A stretch of 64,000 nucleotides of DNA, taken from NCBI GenBank assembly GCA_029207755.1, contig JARCOQ010000002.1, forward strand, positions 114,214,375 through 114,278,374. Reading direction: 5' to 3'. A model generated the notes under the pieces. The model worked only from the letters and a program-made list of their open reading frames with translations, was not told where the DNA came from and did not search any database. A program made the position numbers and the translations under genes. Shown piece by piece: positions 1-10,858 of the stretch (its first letter is position 1; every line of letters begins with the position of its first letter). This DNA comes from Chamaea fasciata. Taxonomy: Eukaryota > Chordata > Aves > Passeriformes > Sylviidae.

Positions 1-1774
1 TCAGAAATAGAGAGGAATTGTGACACCAGGTTGGGAAGCTGATACCATTTAAGGTGCTGGGTGATTTTCAAAGCCCTACTGGTGTGGATTTTGCCAGCTC
101 TGCACATGGAATTTATTGGGTTACTGTCCAGAGATCATCCAACTGGAATTGGCTCCGTTTCTTGTCCATTTGTTCCGAGCAGGAAACAGAAATGAAACTA
201 CTGCTGGGTTTGAGCCATGACTATCTCAGGCGTGGGGCAAATGAGGTAAAAATCAAAGTGAGACCCGGAACAGAAGTGCTGTGGAAAGCCCGGGGAAAGG
301 AGACAAATTTTCACTTTGCACCACTGCTATCAGAAAGGAGGGGGAAAGCTGCTACACTGCTCCTATTTCTGAACTGGGAAAGCAGATCCTGACTGTGATC
401 ACAGTCACCGCGATTCTCTCCAGTTTAAAAAAAAAAGAAAAAAACAACAACCTGACAGCATTTCCTAGAAGGGAGAAAGACAGGAAGAAAGGAGAGGAGG
501 CAGAGAGCATTAGCACAGAAAATATTTTCTTGAGATGCCTCTGTGATTTTTGCCAATGAAGGGAAAAATGTCTTCCCTCATCCCAGATGAGCAGTTCATC
601 ATGTCCATGTGGGAATATAGGCAGTCCATCCAGCAGCAGGCAGAGTGTTCATCTGTGTTTTCCACTAGACAGTGACAAATTTTTATTTGGTTTTATTTTA
701 GCATCCTGGTCATCCTTCACTTCTTACTGAACTCATGATGAAGTTCAAATTGCATTCAGCTGCTGCTGAACCGGGCAAACAGCACTTCCAATCCTGTAAA
801 AGCTGACAGCGTTCTTGTTCCACCACTGCTTCCATCACTTTCCATAAAGGAAAGTGGCACCACCGGGCTGGCATCAGAAAAGGCTGTGCCATGTGGAAAA
901 CCAAACAGGAACAAAGTAATTCCCTCCCACAGAGCATCTCTGTGTTTTAGGGGGTTTTTTGGTTTGTTTTTTTTTTTTCTTTTGGAACCACCAGACTTGT
1001 CATGCATCTATTTGGATTCCTTCTTCCAGCCTTATGTCAGATCAACTTCTGTGCTCTCTGTTTCCAACCAATTCCCACCAAACCTCAGTGTGGTGCTCTC
1101 ACACTGTTGCCCATCTCATCACAGCAATTTGATTCAGTGCTTTTAGAAGCCACAAGGGTTCTGTGTTACCCTACCTGCAAAAGTCAGATTCCTACTGACT
1201 GTCCCTAGACCATCAATACACAGGAGGAATAACACTCCTTTTCCTCACACTCAGTTCTGAGGATAATGAAAACATTTGCAAGAAATATTGAAGAGTATTT
1301 AAATATTTAAGAGTAACCACAAGGCTGGAAACAGAATGAAAATCAAAACAAATCTGTATTTTGAGAGCAATGTTGATATTAAAAATGTCTCATTTGCAGA
1401 GTCACTGGCACCTTTAGACTCAACCAACAAAGCCTCATTCAATATTCAGTTCAGTCCTGGGAAAAATTAAGGAAAATCATTGTTTACATCTTTGTATTTT
1501 GTAAATCCTTACCTTGTTACACTGCAAATATTTGAGCTCAATTAACTCTATTTTCTTTGCATGGTAATTCCACTTGTTTGTCTCCAACCACTTCCTCCAA
1601 TTTTAAATAGATTGATAAATGAAGAGAGTGGTGTCTGACAACCATTAAGCACTAATTGCTCATTTGCAGCACGGATCAACAACATTCAAATTCAGTCAGA
1701 TCAGAGGGTGAAAGAGCTGCCAGGAAAAATACGACAAGAAAACCAAAACCAAAACGAACAAAAAAACCCCACCA
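1..1774. other. unique non-coding sequence, no gene seen
   Basis: AT-leaning single-copy-looking DNA. Several frames of 70-110 codons are open on either strand (for example 54-392 plus), but none has a recognisable domain, and frames on both strands overlap with no preference, so I treat them as chance. A T-rich run lies at about 962-980, and an A/C-rich stretch at about 1,739-1,770 directly precedes the CR1 that follows. Confidence 0.6.
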
Positions 1775-2183
1775 ATCTCCCTGGGCAGCCCCTGCCAAGG
1801 CCTGAGCACCCTTTCCATGGGGAAATTCCTGCTGCTGGCCAAGCTGAGCCTCCCCTGGGCCAGCCTGAGGCCGTTCCCTCTCCTCCTGTCCCTGTTCCCT
1901 GGGAGCAGAGCCCGACCCCCCCGGCTGTCCCCTCCTGGCAGGGACTTGTGCAGAGCCACCAGGTCCCCCCTGAGCCTCCTTTCCTCCAGGCTCAGCCCCT
2001 TGCCCAGCTCCCTCAGCCCCTCCTGGGGCTCCAGCCCCTTCCCCAGCTCCCTGCCCTGCCCTGGACACGCTCCAGCCCCTCCAGGGCTCTCCTGCAGGAG
2101 CCACAACTGGACACAGCCCTGGAGCACAGAGGGACAATCCCTGCCCTGCTCCTGCTGGACACACAATTCCTTATCCAGCCCAG
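1775..2183 (-). mobile_element. CR1 LINE fragment, young subfamily B
   Basis: Reverse-complement CR1 lacking its extreme 3' tail. It carries the landmark run reading 'gggcagcccctgccaagg' then 'ccatggggaaattcctgc', and later 'ccctggacacgctccag'. On the minus strand it encodes debris of the CR1 ORF2 C-terminus (EGLRELGKGLSLE-type motif). Across about 380 bases it is nearly identical to the copy at 34,943-35,494, for example one T/C difference near 1,983. It stops on the right at 'ccagcccag', within a few bases of where the 34.9-kb copy stops. The 5' truncation is typical of target-primed reverse transcription. Confidence 0.9.
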
Positions 2184-2195
2184 ACCAAAAGAGAT

Positions 2196-2714
2196 GGGAG
2201 AATGAAGGTGGAAGTTCCTGGCTGTGGTTTGCATTTGTGCTGGAATCAGTGCGGATAATTCGGGGATGTTTTGCTGGGCAGCACTTGCACAGGGCTGAGG
2301 CCTCTCACCCCACTCCACCTGCCAGGCTTGGGAAGGGACACAGCCAGGACAGCTGACCCTAAATGACCCAAGGGATGTCCCACACCATATGGCATCATGC
2401 TTAATGTCTGGAAATGGGAGAAGAAGAAGGAAGGTGGGGTGTTTGTGGTGATGACATTTGTCTCCCCGAGTCACTGTTAAACGTGACGGATCCTGTTTTT
2501 TTGGGGGATGGCTGAACACCTGCCTGCCCTTGGGGGCGGATTCTGGGATTTGCTTTGCTTGTGATTGTGGATTTTCCTTTACCTATTAAACTGTCTTCAC
2601 CTCCACCCACAAATTCTCTCCCTTTTACTCTCCAATTCTCTCCCCAGTCCTGCTGCTGGGGACTGAGCGAGGGCTGGGTGGGGTCAGTTGCTGGCTGGAG
2701 CTCAACCCCACTCA
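2196..2714 (+). mobile_element. ERVL-like solo LTR
   Basis: The segment matches, from memory, a common avian endogenous-retrovirus LTR. Landmarks in order are 'gctgggcagcacttgcacag' and 'gacacagccaggacagctga' (2,340s), 'agaagaagaaggaagg', 'gatggctgaacacctgcctg', and 'acctattaaactgtctt' with an ATTAAA poly(A) signal at about 2,585-2,590. A 3' end reading 'ttgctggctggagctcaacc' follows. It is degraded relative to the consensus I recall. No gag/pol/env frame flanks it, so I call it solo. It abuts the CR1 at 1,775-2,183. Boundaries are good to about 20 bases. Confidence 0.65.
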
Positions 2715-4870
2715 AAACAAGACCTTGCAAGGCCGTGTCACAGTAATTGTGCAAAAGAAAAGCCCAAAAATATTACAGATAAGACTACTGGCTCACATAG
2801 CCAACAGAACATAGAGCTTTGCTCATGTGCTGCTTTAATAGACATTAAAATTATGAAGAAATATGTAAATCAAAGAAAAGTATCTGTTTTCCTACTAAAG
2901 CCTTTTAGCGGCAGAGAATCTGTCACTCTGAAAAACTGAAATGATTAGGCTTTCAATACGCTAATAGAGAGTTTTTAATACACACAGACTATCATTTTCA
3001 AAATGGCAAATCTAAAATTAGGCTTTTAAGCTCGCATGCATGGGGTTTTCAAAAATAGTGGTGTGATTTTAAGACTCTCGTGAGCTTCCAAATACATTCC
3101 CTAATGAAGAAACATAATTTGCTTCACTTTCATGACTTGCCAAAGTTATTAGAAAAGTGTTACCAGACAGATATGACATGGGAAGTGTTTATCAACTGCC
3201 TTTTTTTTTCAGGGATATTTGATTCGCTGTCTTTTTTCGGTGAGCACGAAACTGAGCAGTAAAACAATTTATAACAAAGCTGAAATTTTATTAATTAGTA
3301 CAAAATCTAATAGAACAGGTACAAGAAAACAATCCAATTTTACAATTTTAAAGTATGATTAAAAACGTAGCGCTATGTATTTAAAATAATATTAAAATTA
3401 ATTAAATCAATTAAAATATGATTTAAAACATAGTGCTATATATGTATATTAAATCATATATAAATATTTATTTTTAAATAATTTTATATTTTAAAAAATA
3501 TTAATGTATTTTGTATTATAAGAATTTTTTATGTTTTTAAGATTTTTAAATATTATGTGTACAGACATGGAGGCTCTGCCAAAATTTTGTTCTAGCAAGT
3601 CACAGAATCACAGAAGGAGCGGAAGAACATTTTGTTAAAATGTTTCCCATTGTTCCAGGTGTATTTTCCCTGTACTGACCCAAGATTTAGTCAGCCTCAA
3701 TAAAATTCTACCCATTATCAAACCAAGGTTCAACTTTTTTTTTTTTCTTTTGCTTGCAGGTTACCATAAAAACTACTTCCAGATATCTTCAAAGGATGGA
3801 ATAAGTTCAGTGCTGATGACATCTCTGTTGTAGAGGGGTTGTAGGGCAGGAATGCACTGCATGTGCTCCAGGAAATCTGGTTCTCCAGGATGGGATGCTG
3901 ACATGGCAGGTGTGGAGCCCGTGTGGATCCAAGTCTCACCTGCCTCTGAGGAGCTGCAGAAATGCTCCACGCTGGGACCACCCAGCTGGGACTCAGCTCC
4001 TTCATGACACATCCAATCTGTGCTGGTAAAAGAATCAGCTCTAATTTAAGACGCTTACACAACGAGGGGGAACAGAAAATAGGCTGAAGAGAACACGCAG
4101 AACGTCTCTGATAGCCTCTACGTGGGTTTTTTATGGGAAACCTTTCCCTTGATGGAAACAGGAAGAAGGTTTGCAGGCTCTGCACTCACCAAGACCTCAT
4201 CTGAACAGAAACATTTGCATTTTGGAAAACATAAACAGTGAGTGATTTCTGGGGCTGGTGGGCTCAGTTCTTCCCTGTTGTCACACTGAATTAGCCTCAA
4301 AGGATCAGCCTTTGGCTCACACACCTCAAACGTACCCACAGGCTTCTCAGTGTATTTGCACATGGAAAAAAAACCCTTTTTTTCCCCCAAACATGTCATC
4401 CTTTTTCTTTAATCTAGACATCTAACATTTCCGTGCTTCCCAGTGGAATGTGCTGCAGAAATTTCCTTCTAATCCCACTTTAAAAGATTAGCTGACCAGC
4501 TGGAGAAGTCCCCCCGTTTGAAAATGGCATATTAAAACCAAAGTGTTACTACAGAACAGCTTCTCAGTAGTTTATCCTTGACAGGACTTTTTTCACAGGG
4601 GAAATTCCCAAATGTTTCCATGGCAGTCTCAAACAGGACTTTTCTGCCTTGGTCTGTGGCTAAGCCTGGCTGGCTTCTATAAAAGAATCAACTTATCCAA
4701 AGAAAATCCAGCATTTCCTCCAAAGTCCACGGAAAACCAGGCACTGCCAGAAATCAACTCATCCTCCATGTGGCTACAAGAAATTTAAATCTGCTCTGCA
4801 TCATTTCCATGAACAGAACAACCAGGGCACATTCTGGTTTAAATTTAAAATATTTAAATAAAAAAATTGT
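2715..4870. other. unique non-coding sequence with AT-rich tract
   Basis: No gene seen. About 3,270-3,560 is an extreme AT-rich, low-complexity stretch made of TTAATTA, TATATA and AAATATT words. A strong-looking splice acceptor (T-run then 'cttttgcttgcag', ending at 3,760) is followed by a frame open for only about 23 codons with no recognisable product. This is probably chance, but it is the best isolated acceptor in this part. At 3,600-3,620 a short 'cacagaatcacagaa' may be a CR1 tail relic. Confidence 0.55.
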
Positions 4871-5040
4871 CATGGAATCATGGAATGGTTTGGGTTGGAA
4901 GGAACCTTAAAAATCATTTTCTTCCAACCCCCTTCCACTGTCTCAGGTTGCTCCAAACCCCATCCAGCCTGGCCTTGGACACTTCTAGGGATCCAGGGAC
5001 AGCCACAGCCTCTCTGGGCACCCTGTGCCATTGCCTCAGT
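4871..5040 (-). mobile_element. CR1 LINE 3' fragment
   Basis: On the plus strand it begins with 'catggaatcatggaatgg', the complement of the CR1 octamer tail, then 'tttgggttggaaggaacctt' and 'tggccttggacacttctagg'. These are standard avian CR1 3' landmarks. It is 5'-truncated after about 170 bases, near 'gtgccattgcctcag'. Confidence 0.9.
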
Positions 5041-6755
5041 TGCTATGGTGATGAAATCATCACTTTTGTTGTCATTATTTATTCCCAATAATGCCAAGAA
5101 ATTTCATTTCCAAGAAGTAACCTCATCCAAGCGCTTTTCAAGAAATGGTGCTTATCTTGGAGCCCCTCAAATCCAAACTCTGACAAAGAGAAAATAAAAG
5201 AATTGGATGCAGCCACCCATCCTCCTAAGCAATGTCTTCATCATGAGTTTGATTCAGCTCTCTTGGGGAGTTAGAAAGGCTGTAAATGGCAGTGACTGGG
5301 CTAGAATTTGTCCCCCATTGCCCAAATTCACCATCAGAGCCACACCTGAGAGATCCAGCAGCAGAGGGGACCCTGTTTCTGGACCTCTCAGCCACCTACC
5401 CCTGGTACAGCCCAGTTTGAGGTCAAACCACGACAGATTGTTTAAGAAATGACTGAACAAACAACACATATCCTGAGACATTCTTTACCCGTGGCAGGAT
5501 TTAATAGAGTTGACAAGATAAAATAATTGATCACAGCTAGAGGGAGGGCAATAATGTAATACAGAGATAAGCATATCTTTCACATGAGCATTTTTAATTT
5601 AGTGGCTTAATTTAATATTTTAGGAAACTAATTTAATATTCTTTGCTTCTGTTTGGAGGATCCATCATCATGTTTTCATCATTCTGTTTGATTTTCCATT
5701 TTCCATTTATTTCTGTCAGAGTAACACTGCTCTACGACTTCAGTAATCTAATCTGCTTGATTTTTTTTCCTTGTTGATTTATAATTTCAATTTAAATTTT
5801 GTTTTGTCCTCTAATAATTTAATCAGGCAAATGATTTATGGTATTACAGAAAGATTTCTGTAACAGGAGACAGCAACCTCTCTCTCTTCTCAGAGAGCAC
5901 CTTTCAACCCTCCCAAAATCATTAGGAAAATGAATAAACTGGGGTTAATTTGTTTATTCTGAGCCCTCTGAATATCCATGAATTCCTGACACACTGCTGA
6001 CTCCTGCACGGATTATGGAAGTGCTTCACTGTGGATCTCAGAGTCACAACTCTTCAGCACCATCCTGTACAATCATTCCCTTACTCTGGGCTTTGCCTAA
6101 TGTGATTCACTCCCGAAATCGTCTCTCACAAGCACAACAGAATCCCTGTGTCAGCTGATGGCAAATATAAACAATGAAAATTAATGGCTTGGACATCTGA
6201 AAATTGAGGTTCTTTGATAAAAGATGCTGTTACGAAGCAAGGAGGAAATGGAGAACAGAAAAGTTTTGATTTGCCGCTAATAAAATCAACTTGACCATTG
6301 TCAGAAAACCTAATTTACTGAGTTTGTTCATATTTACCTCCATGGGATTCTGCAGCAAGCTATCAATTGTTGTAATGACTGAATGCATCAATCTTGCTGA
6401 GGCTCAGGATTCAGAGAATATAACATTAGAAAGCAGGAAAAGGAGCACTTTCCTGTTTGACAGGGGCAGGGAGTTAAAGCTGCAGGTCTTTACTGTCATT
6501 TTCATTTCACCCACTTGCAGACAACAGAGTGGACTTTTACTTTCAAGTCAGGGCAAAATCGTTGAATTAAAAGCAGTTAATCTCTTGGAAAGGTTGTGCA
6601 GGACATTTTGAGAAGTAGTGTTACAATGTCAGAAGACTGAATGACGACACAGAGGTGTCTAAAGACCAAGAAACAATGATTTCGGTGAGGTGACTTAGTG
6701 GTAGTTAAGATAATTTAGCCTGCATGAAAACCTTCAGATGTCACAGAGTTCTACA
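5041..6755. other. unique non-coding sequence
   Basis: No gene seen. The sequence is AT-rich from 5,500 to 5,900. A short 'ggtcaaaccacgacag' near 5,421 resembles the terminal bases of the LTR at 2.2-2.7 kb, but the match is too short to call. The open frame 6,291-6,611 (106 codons, plus) has no recognisable domain. Confidence 0.55.
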
Positions 6756-7046
6756 TCACAACAGTGACATTTGAGGTGCTTTCACTTTTTTTTTATCTCG
6801 TAGGAAACTCCGTGTCTGGAAAATGTCAGTATTTTTACCCTGCTGCCTGTGGTTTGCATTGCAATCCCAGGAGTTTTTCATCCATCCCTTGGCATCCCCC
6901 TTCAGTCCCTCCTCAGAGCTGCTTCCATTCCAAGCACAGATGTTGAGTTCTGGTCTTGATGCCTTGCTGGGCACTCCTTGCTGGGTGTTCCTGTGGTCCA
7001 GGGGGTTTTCCAGATGCCTCATTGTCCCATCTGGGTCGCCAGAAAC
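6756..7046 (-). mobile_element. ERV leader remnant with tRNA primer-binding site
   Basis: Directly downstream, on the minus strand, of the 3' end of the LTR at 7,047-7,490. After a 5-base spacer comes an 18-base site, the complement of 7,024-7,041 (minus-strand TGGCGACCCAGATGGGAC). This begins with the obligatory TGG of a retroviral primer-binding site. From memory it is a perfect complement of the 3' 18 bases (with CCA) of a vertebrate tRNA-Arg whose acceptor starts GACCCAG. The adjoining frame is open to about 6,756 on the minus strand, but I cannot recognise gag in it. The 3' limit of the element is uncertain, and the rest of the provirus and its other LTR are absent here. Confidence 0.65.
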
Positions 7047-7490
7047 TGATGCCTTGGGAAGGTTGACCTGGAACAGAGACCGGACAGAGCTGGAGAATAA
7101 AGTAGACATTTATTGAAAGGCCTCCAGGATACACCTTGGGCAGGACAAGAGCCTGGGCAGGGCTACACCCAGGGTGAAAACAAAATGGTCACAAAATGGA
7201 CACCTGGTCTTGAGGTCTTACATTTTTATAAGTTTTGGTCAATTTGCATTTTGGGGTTTAATTGTCCATTACAGCTTCAGGTTGTGAGGTCCCATCCTTT
7301 GTGTTCCTCCCTTCAGCCATCGTTGTTTATGCTTTTGGGCCTGAAAGTTGTCCTTGGTCTTCAGCATGAAAAGGATTTATTTTGTCTCCCTGCTCTGTGA
7401 AGAGCTGAGTGACACTGAATGTGAGGCTCAGAACTCCACCCCTGGGCAGCACAGAATCTGAAAACATCAGAGCTAAAACTTAAGGCATCA
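7047..7490 (-). mobile_element. ERV LTR, Arg-primed family, minus strand
   Basis: A 444-base LTR that is homologous end to end with 17,925-18,381 on the opposite strand. It starts TGATGCC and ends GGCATCA, a terminal inverted repeat in the TG...CA form. On the minus strand it holds a TATAAAAA box (complement of 7,223-7,230) and an AATAAA signal (complement of 7,109-7,114) in the expected order. Its 3' edge is followed by a primer-binding site, so this is a 5' LTR rather than a solo LTR. Confidence 0.85.
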
Positions 7491-9387
7491 TTATCATTCC
7501 CCAGGCTCTTTATCCACTTTCAATTCTTCCTACAGTTTTTACATTTGATTTCATCAGTGGACAATAGGTTCTAGGTGCTGGATTCAGCTGAGAGCACGTT
7601 CCTCCTCTCCCCAAACGAGCATGGACTGAGCAACCCCCAGGTGTCTGAAATTCCAGTTCCAGGAAAGATCCTGCTCACCTGGAACATGCTCATGGATGTG
7701 CAATTGCAAAAGGATTCTTCTTGCTAAAATCTGGTTTTAAGTCCCAAGCACATGGGGCGGTGATGAACTTGAAGAAAAGATTATTGGCAGTTTCACTGGA
7801 GTAAAATGGTTTTTTCCTTGAGTGTCTCACGAATTATTTCAGTGAAGGTCTCCTCTCTCCGTCAAATATCTCCACCTAGGGCACGTGACTTTCTGGAAGT
7901 TTCATTCCAGTGGAATTCAAGTTCAGTAAGAAGATTAGAATTAAATACAGGGTCTCATGTGGGAAGCATTAAACAACCTGAATAACAGGGAATGGTTCCT
8001 CCTCCGCTAATAATACCAGTTCACTTCCTTACAGCTGCAGGAGGAACTACACTATCCCCAGCAGCTTGCTAGGAAGATCAGGCTTTTATCAACACCAAAT
8101 TCCTTATTTTTTTTTTTCAAATTAAGAAATGGCTGAGAAACAATTGTGAATGTTCTGTTTGCTCATGAAAAAGAAAGCTCTGTATCCATAAATCTCCTGG
8201 CCATCTTTGTGAACCAATACCATTCTAGGTACTTGGGTCCAAAAATTAACTTTAGTGTCACATTTCCTACTGCATCTGTACAGGACAATCAAGTGTTGAT
8301 TTATAATGACCTAAAAGAAGAGGTTTGGGACTTTCCACTCAATGTATTTTAAAAATACTATTTTTATTTCCTATATTCAGGCACTTGCTGTTGAAGTGTA
8401 GAAAAATTCATTTGTAGCACAAATGTTCTCAGAAGCAACAGCACCTTTTAGGAACTCAGTGAAGTTAAATTGCAACACAAATTAGCTAATGAAGAACTTA
8501 ATTAGTAATTCTCAAAACTCAAGCACTTAATAGGGGAAAAAACGAATAAAAATGATTGCTACCTACACCTGAGGTGTGAAGAACCACATCAACATTGTAT
8601 AAATAAATGCAAAAAAAAAAATTGCTGTAGAAAAGCAAGAGTTTTTATTCCTTAAAATGCAAACTGCAAATCCTCAAATATCTACGTATCTTACAATTTA
8701 ATGAAAGGTAAAACCACCAATGCTATAAAGTACAAGTAAAACATAATTCTGCAGAAATATGATATTTATTCACAGCCCAGGAAATGCATTTGTACAGATT
8801 CTCAACACTTGGCAGCCAACATGACCTCAGTTGTGACCTGTTTTTCCAAGGCATCATTAGAGACGTAAATACCTTTCAGTAATCCCAGTCTCTCTCTTTG
8901 GGAATACAATTCACCAAATGAAAACCAATGCTCAACAAGTCCTTCAAGTCAGAGTTTGGAAGCACCTGTGTGGACTACAGTAAATCACTCAGCACATAAA
9001 GAAATCTATTCACATTTCAGAGAAATGAAGGGAAGTGCAAAATAAATGTTCTGACCTTGGTCTCCACCCACGCAAACAAATGTGGTGTTTAAACAGCCTT
9101 TTGAATCTAAGGAACTTCAAATGAAAGTTTTTATGGTGGTTTGGCTACTGTCCTTCAAGGGGAATTCGAAACAACTCCCTCCTTTACCTCTCCACCACAA
9201 CAGCTCCTATTCAGCCTCTCTTGGCACTCCAAGCAGAACATCATCAATGATTTTGGAGACTCCATCCCTGCTCTCCCAGCAGAGAAAATCAAGGACAGGG
9301 GATCTGTCCAGCCATGAGCAGTGGTCTCAGCCCACCAGCAGCTCAGTTCCTATCCCAGTCTCCATAAATGTTAATCCTCTGTTTTTA
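7491..9387. other. unique non-coding sequence
   Basis: No gene seen. The stretch is AT-leaning, with A/T runs at about 8,106-8,119 and 8,611-8,621. A frame at 9,082-9,450 (122 codons, plus) overlaps the CR1 tail at its end and has no recognisable domain. Confidence 0.55.
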
Positions 9388-9580
9388 CAGAATCACAGAA
9401 TCATAAATGTTGGAAAAAAACCCTCCAAGATCATCAAGTCCAGTCTTTGACTTCTCACCAGCCTGTCAACAGAGTGCCACATCCAGTCATTCCTTGGACA
9501 CCTCCAGGGACAGGCACTCCAAACCTCTGTGGGCAGCCTCTGCCAAGGTCTGACCACCCCTTCCAAGAAGAAAAAGCATT
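9388..9580 (-). mobile_element. CR1 LINE 3' fragment, older
   Basis: Opens on the plus strand with 'cagaatcacagaatcataa', the tail octamers in complement. It continues with 'gatcatcaagtccagtc', 'cattccttggacacctcc' and 'gggcagcctctgccaagg'. It differs from subfamilies A and B in the middle, so it is probably an older CR1 type. The right end is blurred near 9,580. Confidence 0.8.
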
Positions 9581-10364
9581 TAGATGCTACAGATTCCATG
9601 CAGTGTCACCATTCCCACAGGCACACTTGCTCCTTCTGCAGATCAGCCAGATCCCCAGATGTGAGGGTCACAGGCTGGAGATGTCCAGTCACAAAACAGG
9701 AGAGCACATCTGCTCCAGGACCATGGGATTCAGCTGCCAAAGGGGAATGCAGGGATGTAGCAGGAGCAACTTCTCCTGCTGGGTGCACCAGGCACAGTTT
9801 GGAACAGGAGGCAGAGCTGTGGGACAGAGGGAACACCTCAGGGAATGTGTCAGACGTGGCATGGCTGCATCCAAGGAGGAGACAGGTGTTAAAGGATCTC
9901 ACCCTCACCACAGGAGACTTCACGGGCCAGCTTGACATCTGCAGAGGAATAGCAGAAGGTGCTACAAATCCATCTGGGAGCCTGAGTGCAGCGAGGAGTT
10001 TTAGGTCAGACAAGGAGGGCCACAGGCAGGTCCAGTTCCATGAATTCCAGCAGTCTGGTGATTACAACTTCAACCACATCAACAAGACAAAACAGGAGTG
10101 GGGTGAGAGCCCTGCCCAGCTGTGTCTCCATGCACCTCCCACCTCCAGACACCTCATGCATGTGCTGGCAGGTTCAGAAGGCTCCTGCTACAACGAGAGG
10201 CAGCCAGTGCCACTGACTTCCAGTGTCACTGATCCTCAGTGTTCTACAGCTTCTGCACAGCCTCATATTGAGTGGATTGAGTAGGTAAAGAAAAATTCTG
10301 CTTTCCTCTGTCTTAACAGGGACCTGCAAAAGATCCTAAGCAGCTTCCAAAACCGATTCTCAGC
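9581..10364. other. GC-richer unclassified segment with a 251-codon frame
   Basis: Between two CR1 copies lies about 780 bases of moderately GC-rich DNA. The plus frame 9,529-10,284 stays open for 251 codons, the longest frame here that is mostly outside recognised repeats and the CpG island. However, its first part runs through the CR1 end. Other frames are open too (9,606-10,013 minus; 9,986-10,216 plus), which suggests a base-composition effect. There is no domain, signal peptide or repeat that I recognise. It may be an unlisted repeat or non-coding DNA. Confidence 0.4.
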
Positions 10365-10858
10365 TCTGGGATCCCACCACAGGGAGGACGTGGAGCTGCT
10401 GGAGAGAGTCCAGAGGAGGCTCCAGGATGAGCAGAGGGATGGAGCAGCTCTGCTGGGAGGAAAGGCTGGCACAGCTGGGATTGTTCAGCCTGGACAGGAG
10501 AAGCTTTGCGCTGAGCTCAGGGTGGCCTTGCAGGGCCTGAAGGAGCCCCAGGAAACCTGGAGAGAGACAATTCCCAAGGGCTGCAGGGACAGGACACAGG
10601 GAATGGCTTCCCAGTGCCATAGGGCAGGGCTGGATGGGATCTTGGGCAGGAATTGTTCCCTGGGTGGGTGGGGAGGGGCTGGAATAGAATTCCCAGATTT
10701 GCTGTGGCTGCCCTTGGATCCCTGGCAGTGCTCAAGGCCAGGTTGGACATTGGGGCTTGGAGCAGCCTGGGACAGTGGGAGGTGTCCCTGCCATGGCAGG
10801 GGTGGAATTGGATGAGTTCTAAGATCTCATCCAATCCAAGTAATTCTATGATTCTGTG
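10365..10858 (+). mobile_element. CR1 LINE 3' fragment, subfamily A
   Basis: A plus-strand CR1 with an intact 3' end: it finishes 'taattctatgattctgtg' (10,841-10,858), the diagnostic octamer repeat. Upstream landmarks are 'gaggacgtggagctgctgg', 'ggaaaggctggcacagctgg' and 'gggcaggaattgttccctgg'. They correspond to the end of ORF2 and the 3' UTR. It is 5'-truncated near 10,365. Confidence 0.92.

Noticed and set aside
1676..2356. Frames of 156-179 codons on both strands around 1.7-2.4 kb
   Set aside because: They lie in the CR1 copy and reappear in every young CR1 copy; this is ORF2 debris and its antisense, not a host gene.
3600..3626. CR1 tail relic 'cacagaatcacagaa'
   Set aside because: The octamers alone, without the following CR1 3' sequence, are not enough.
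3737..3835. Strong splice acceptor followed by 23 open codons
   Set aside because: No donor or recognisable peptide follows; T-runs plus CAG are frequent in AT-rich DNA.
5415..5440. Short resemblance to the end of the 2.2-2.7 kb LTR family
   Set aside because: Only about 15 bases match, too few to support a fragment.
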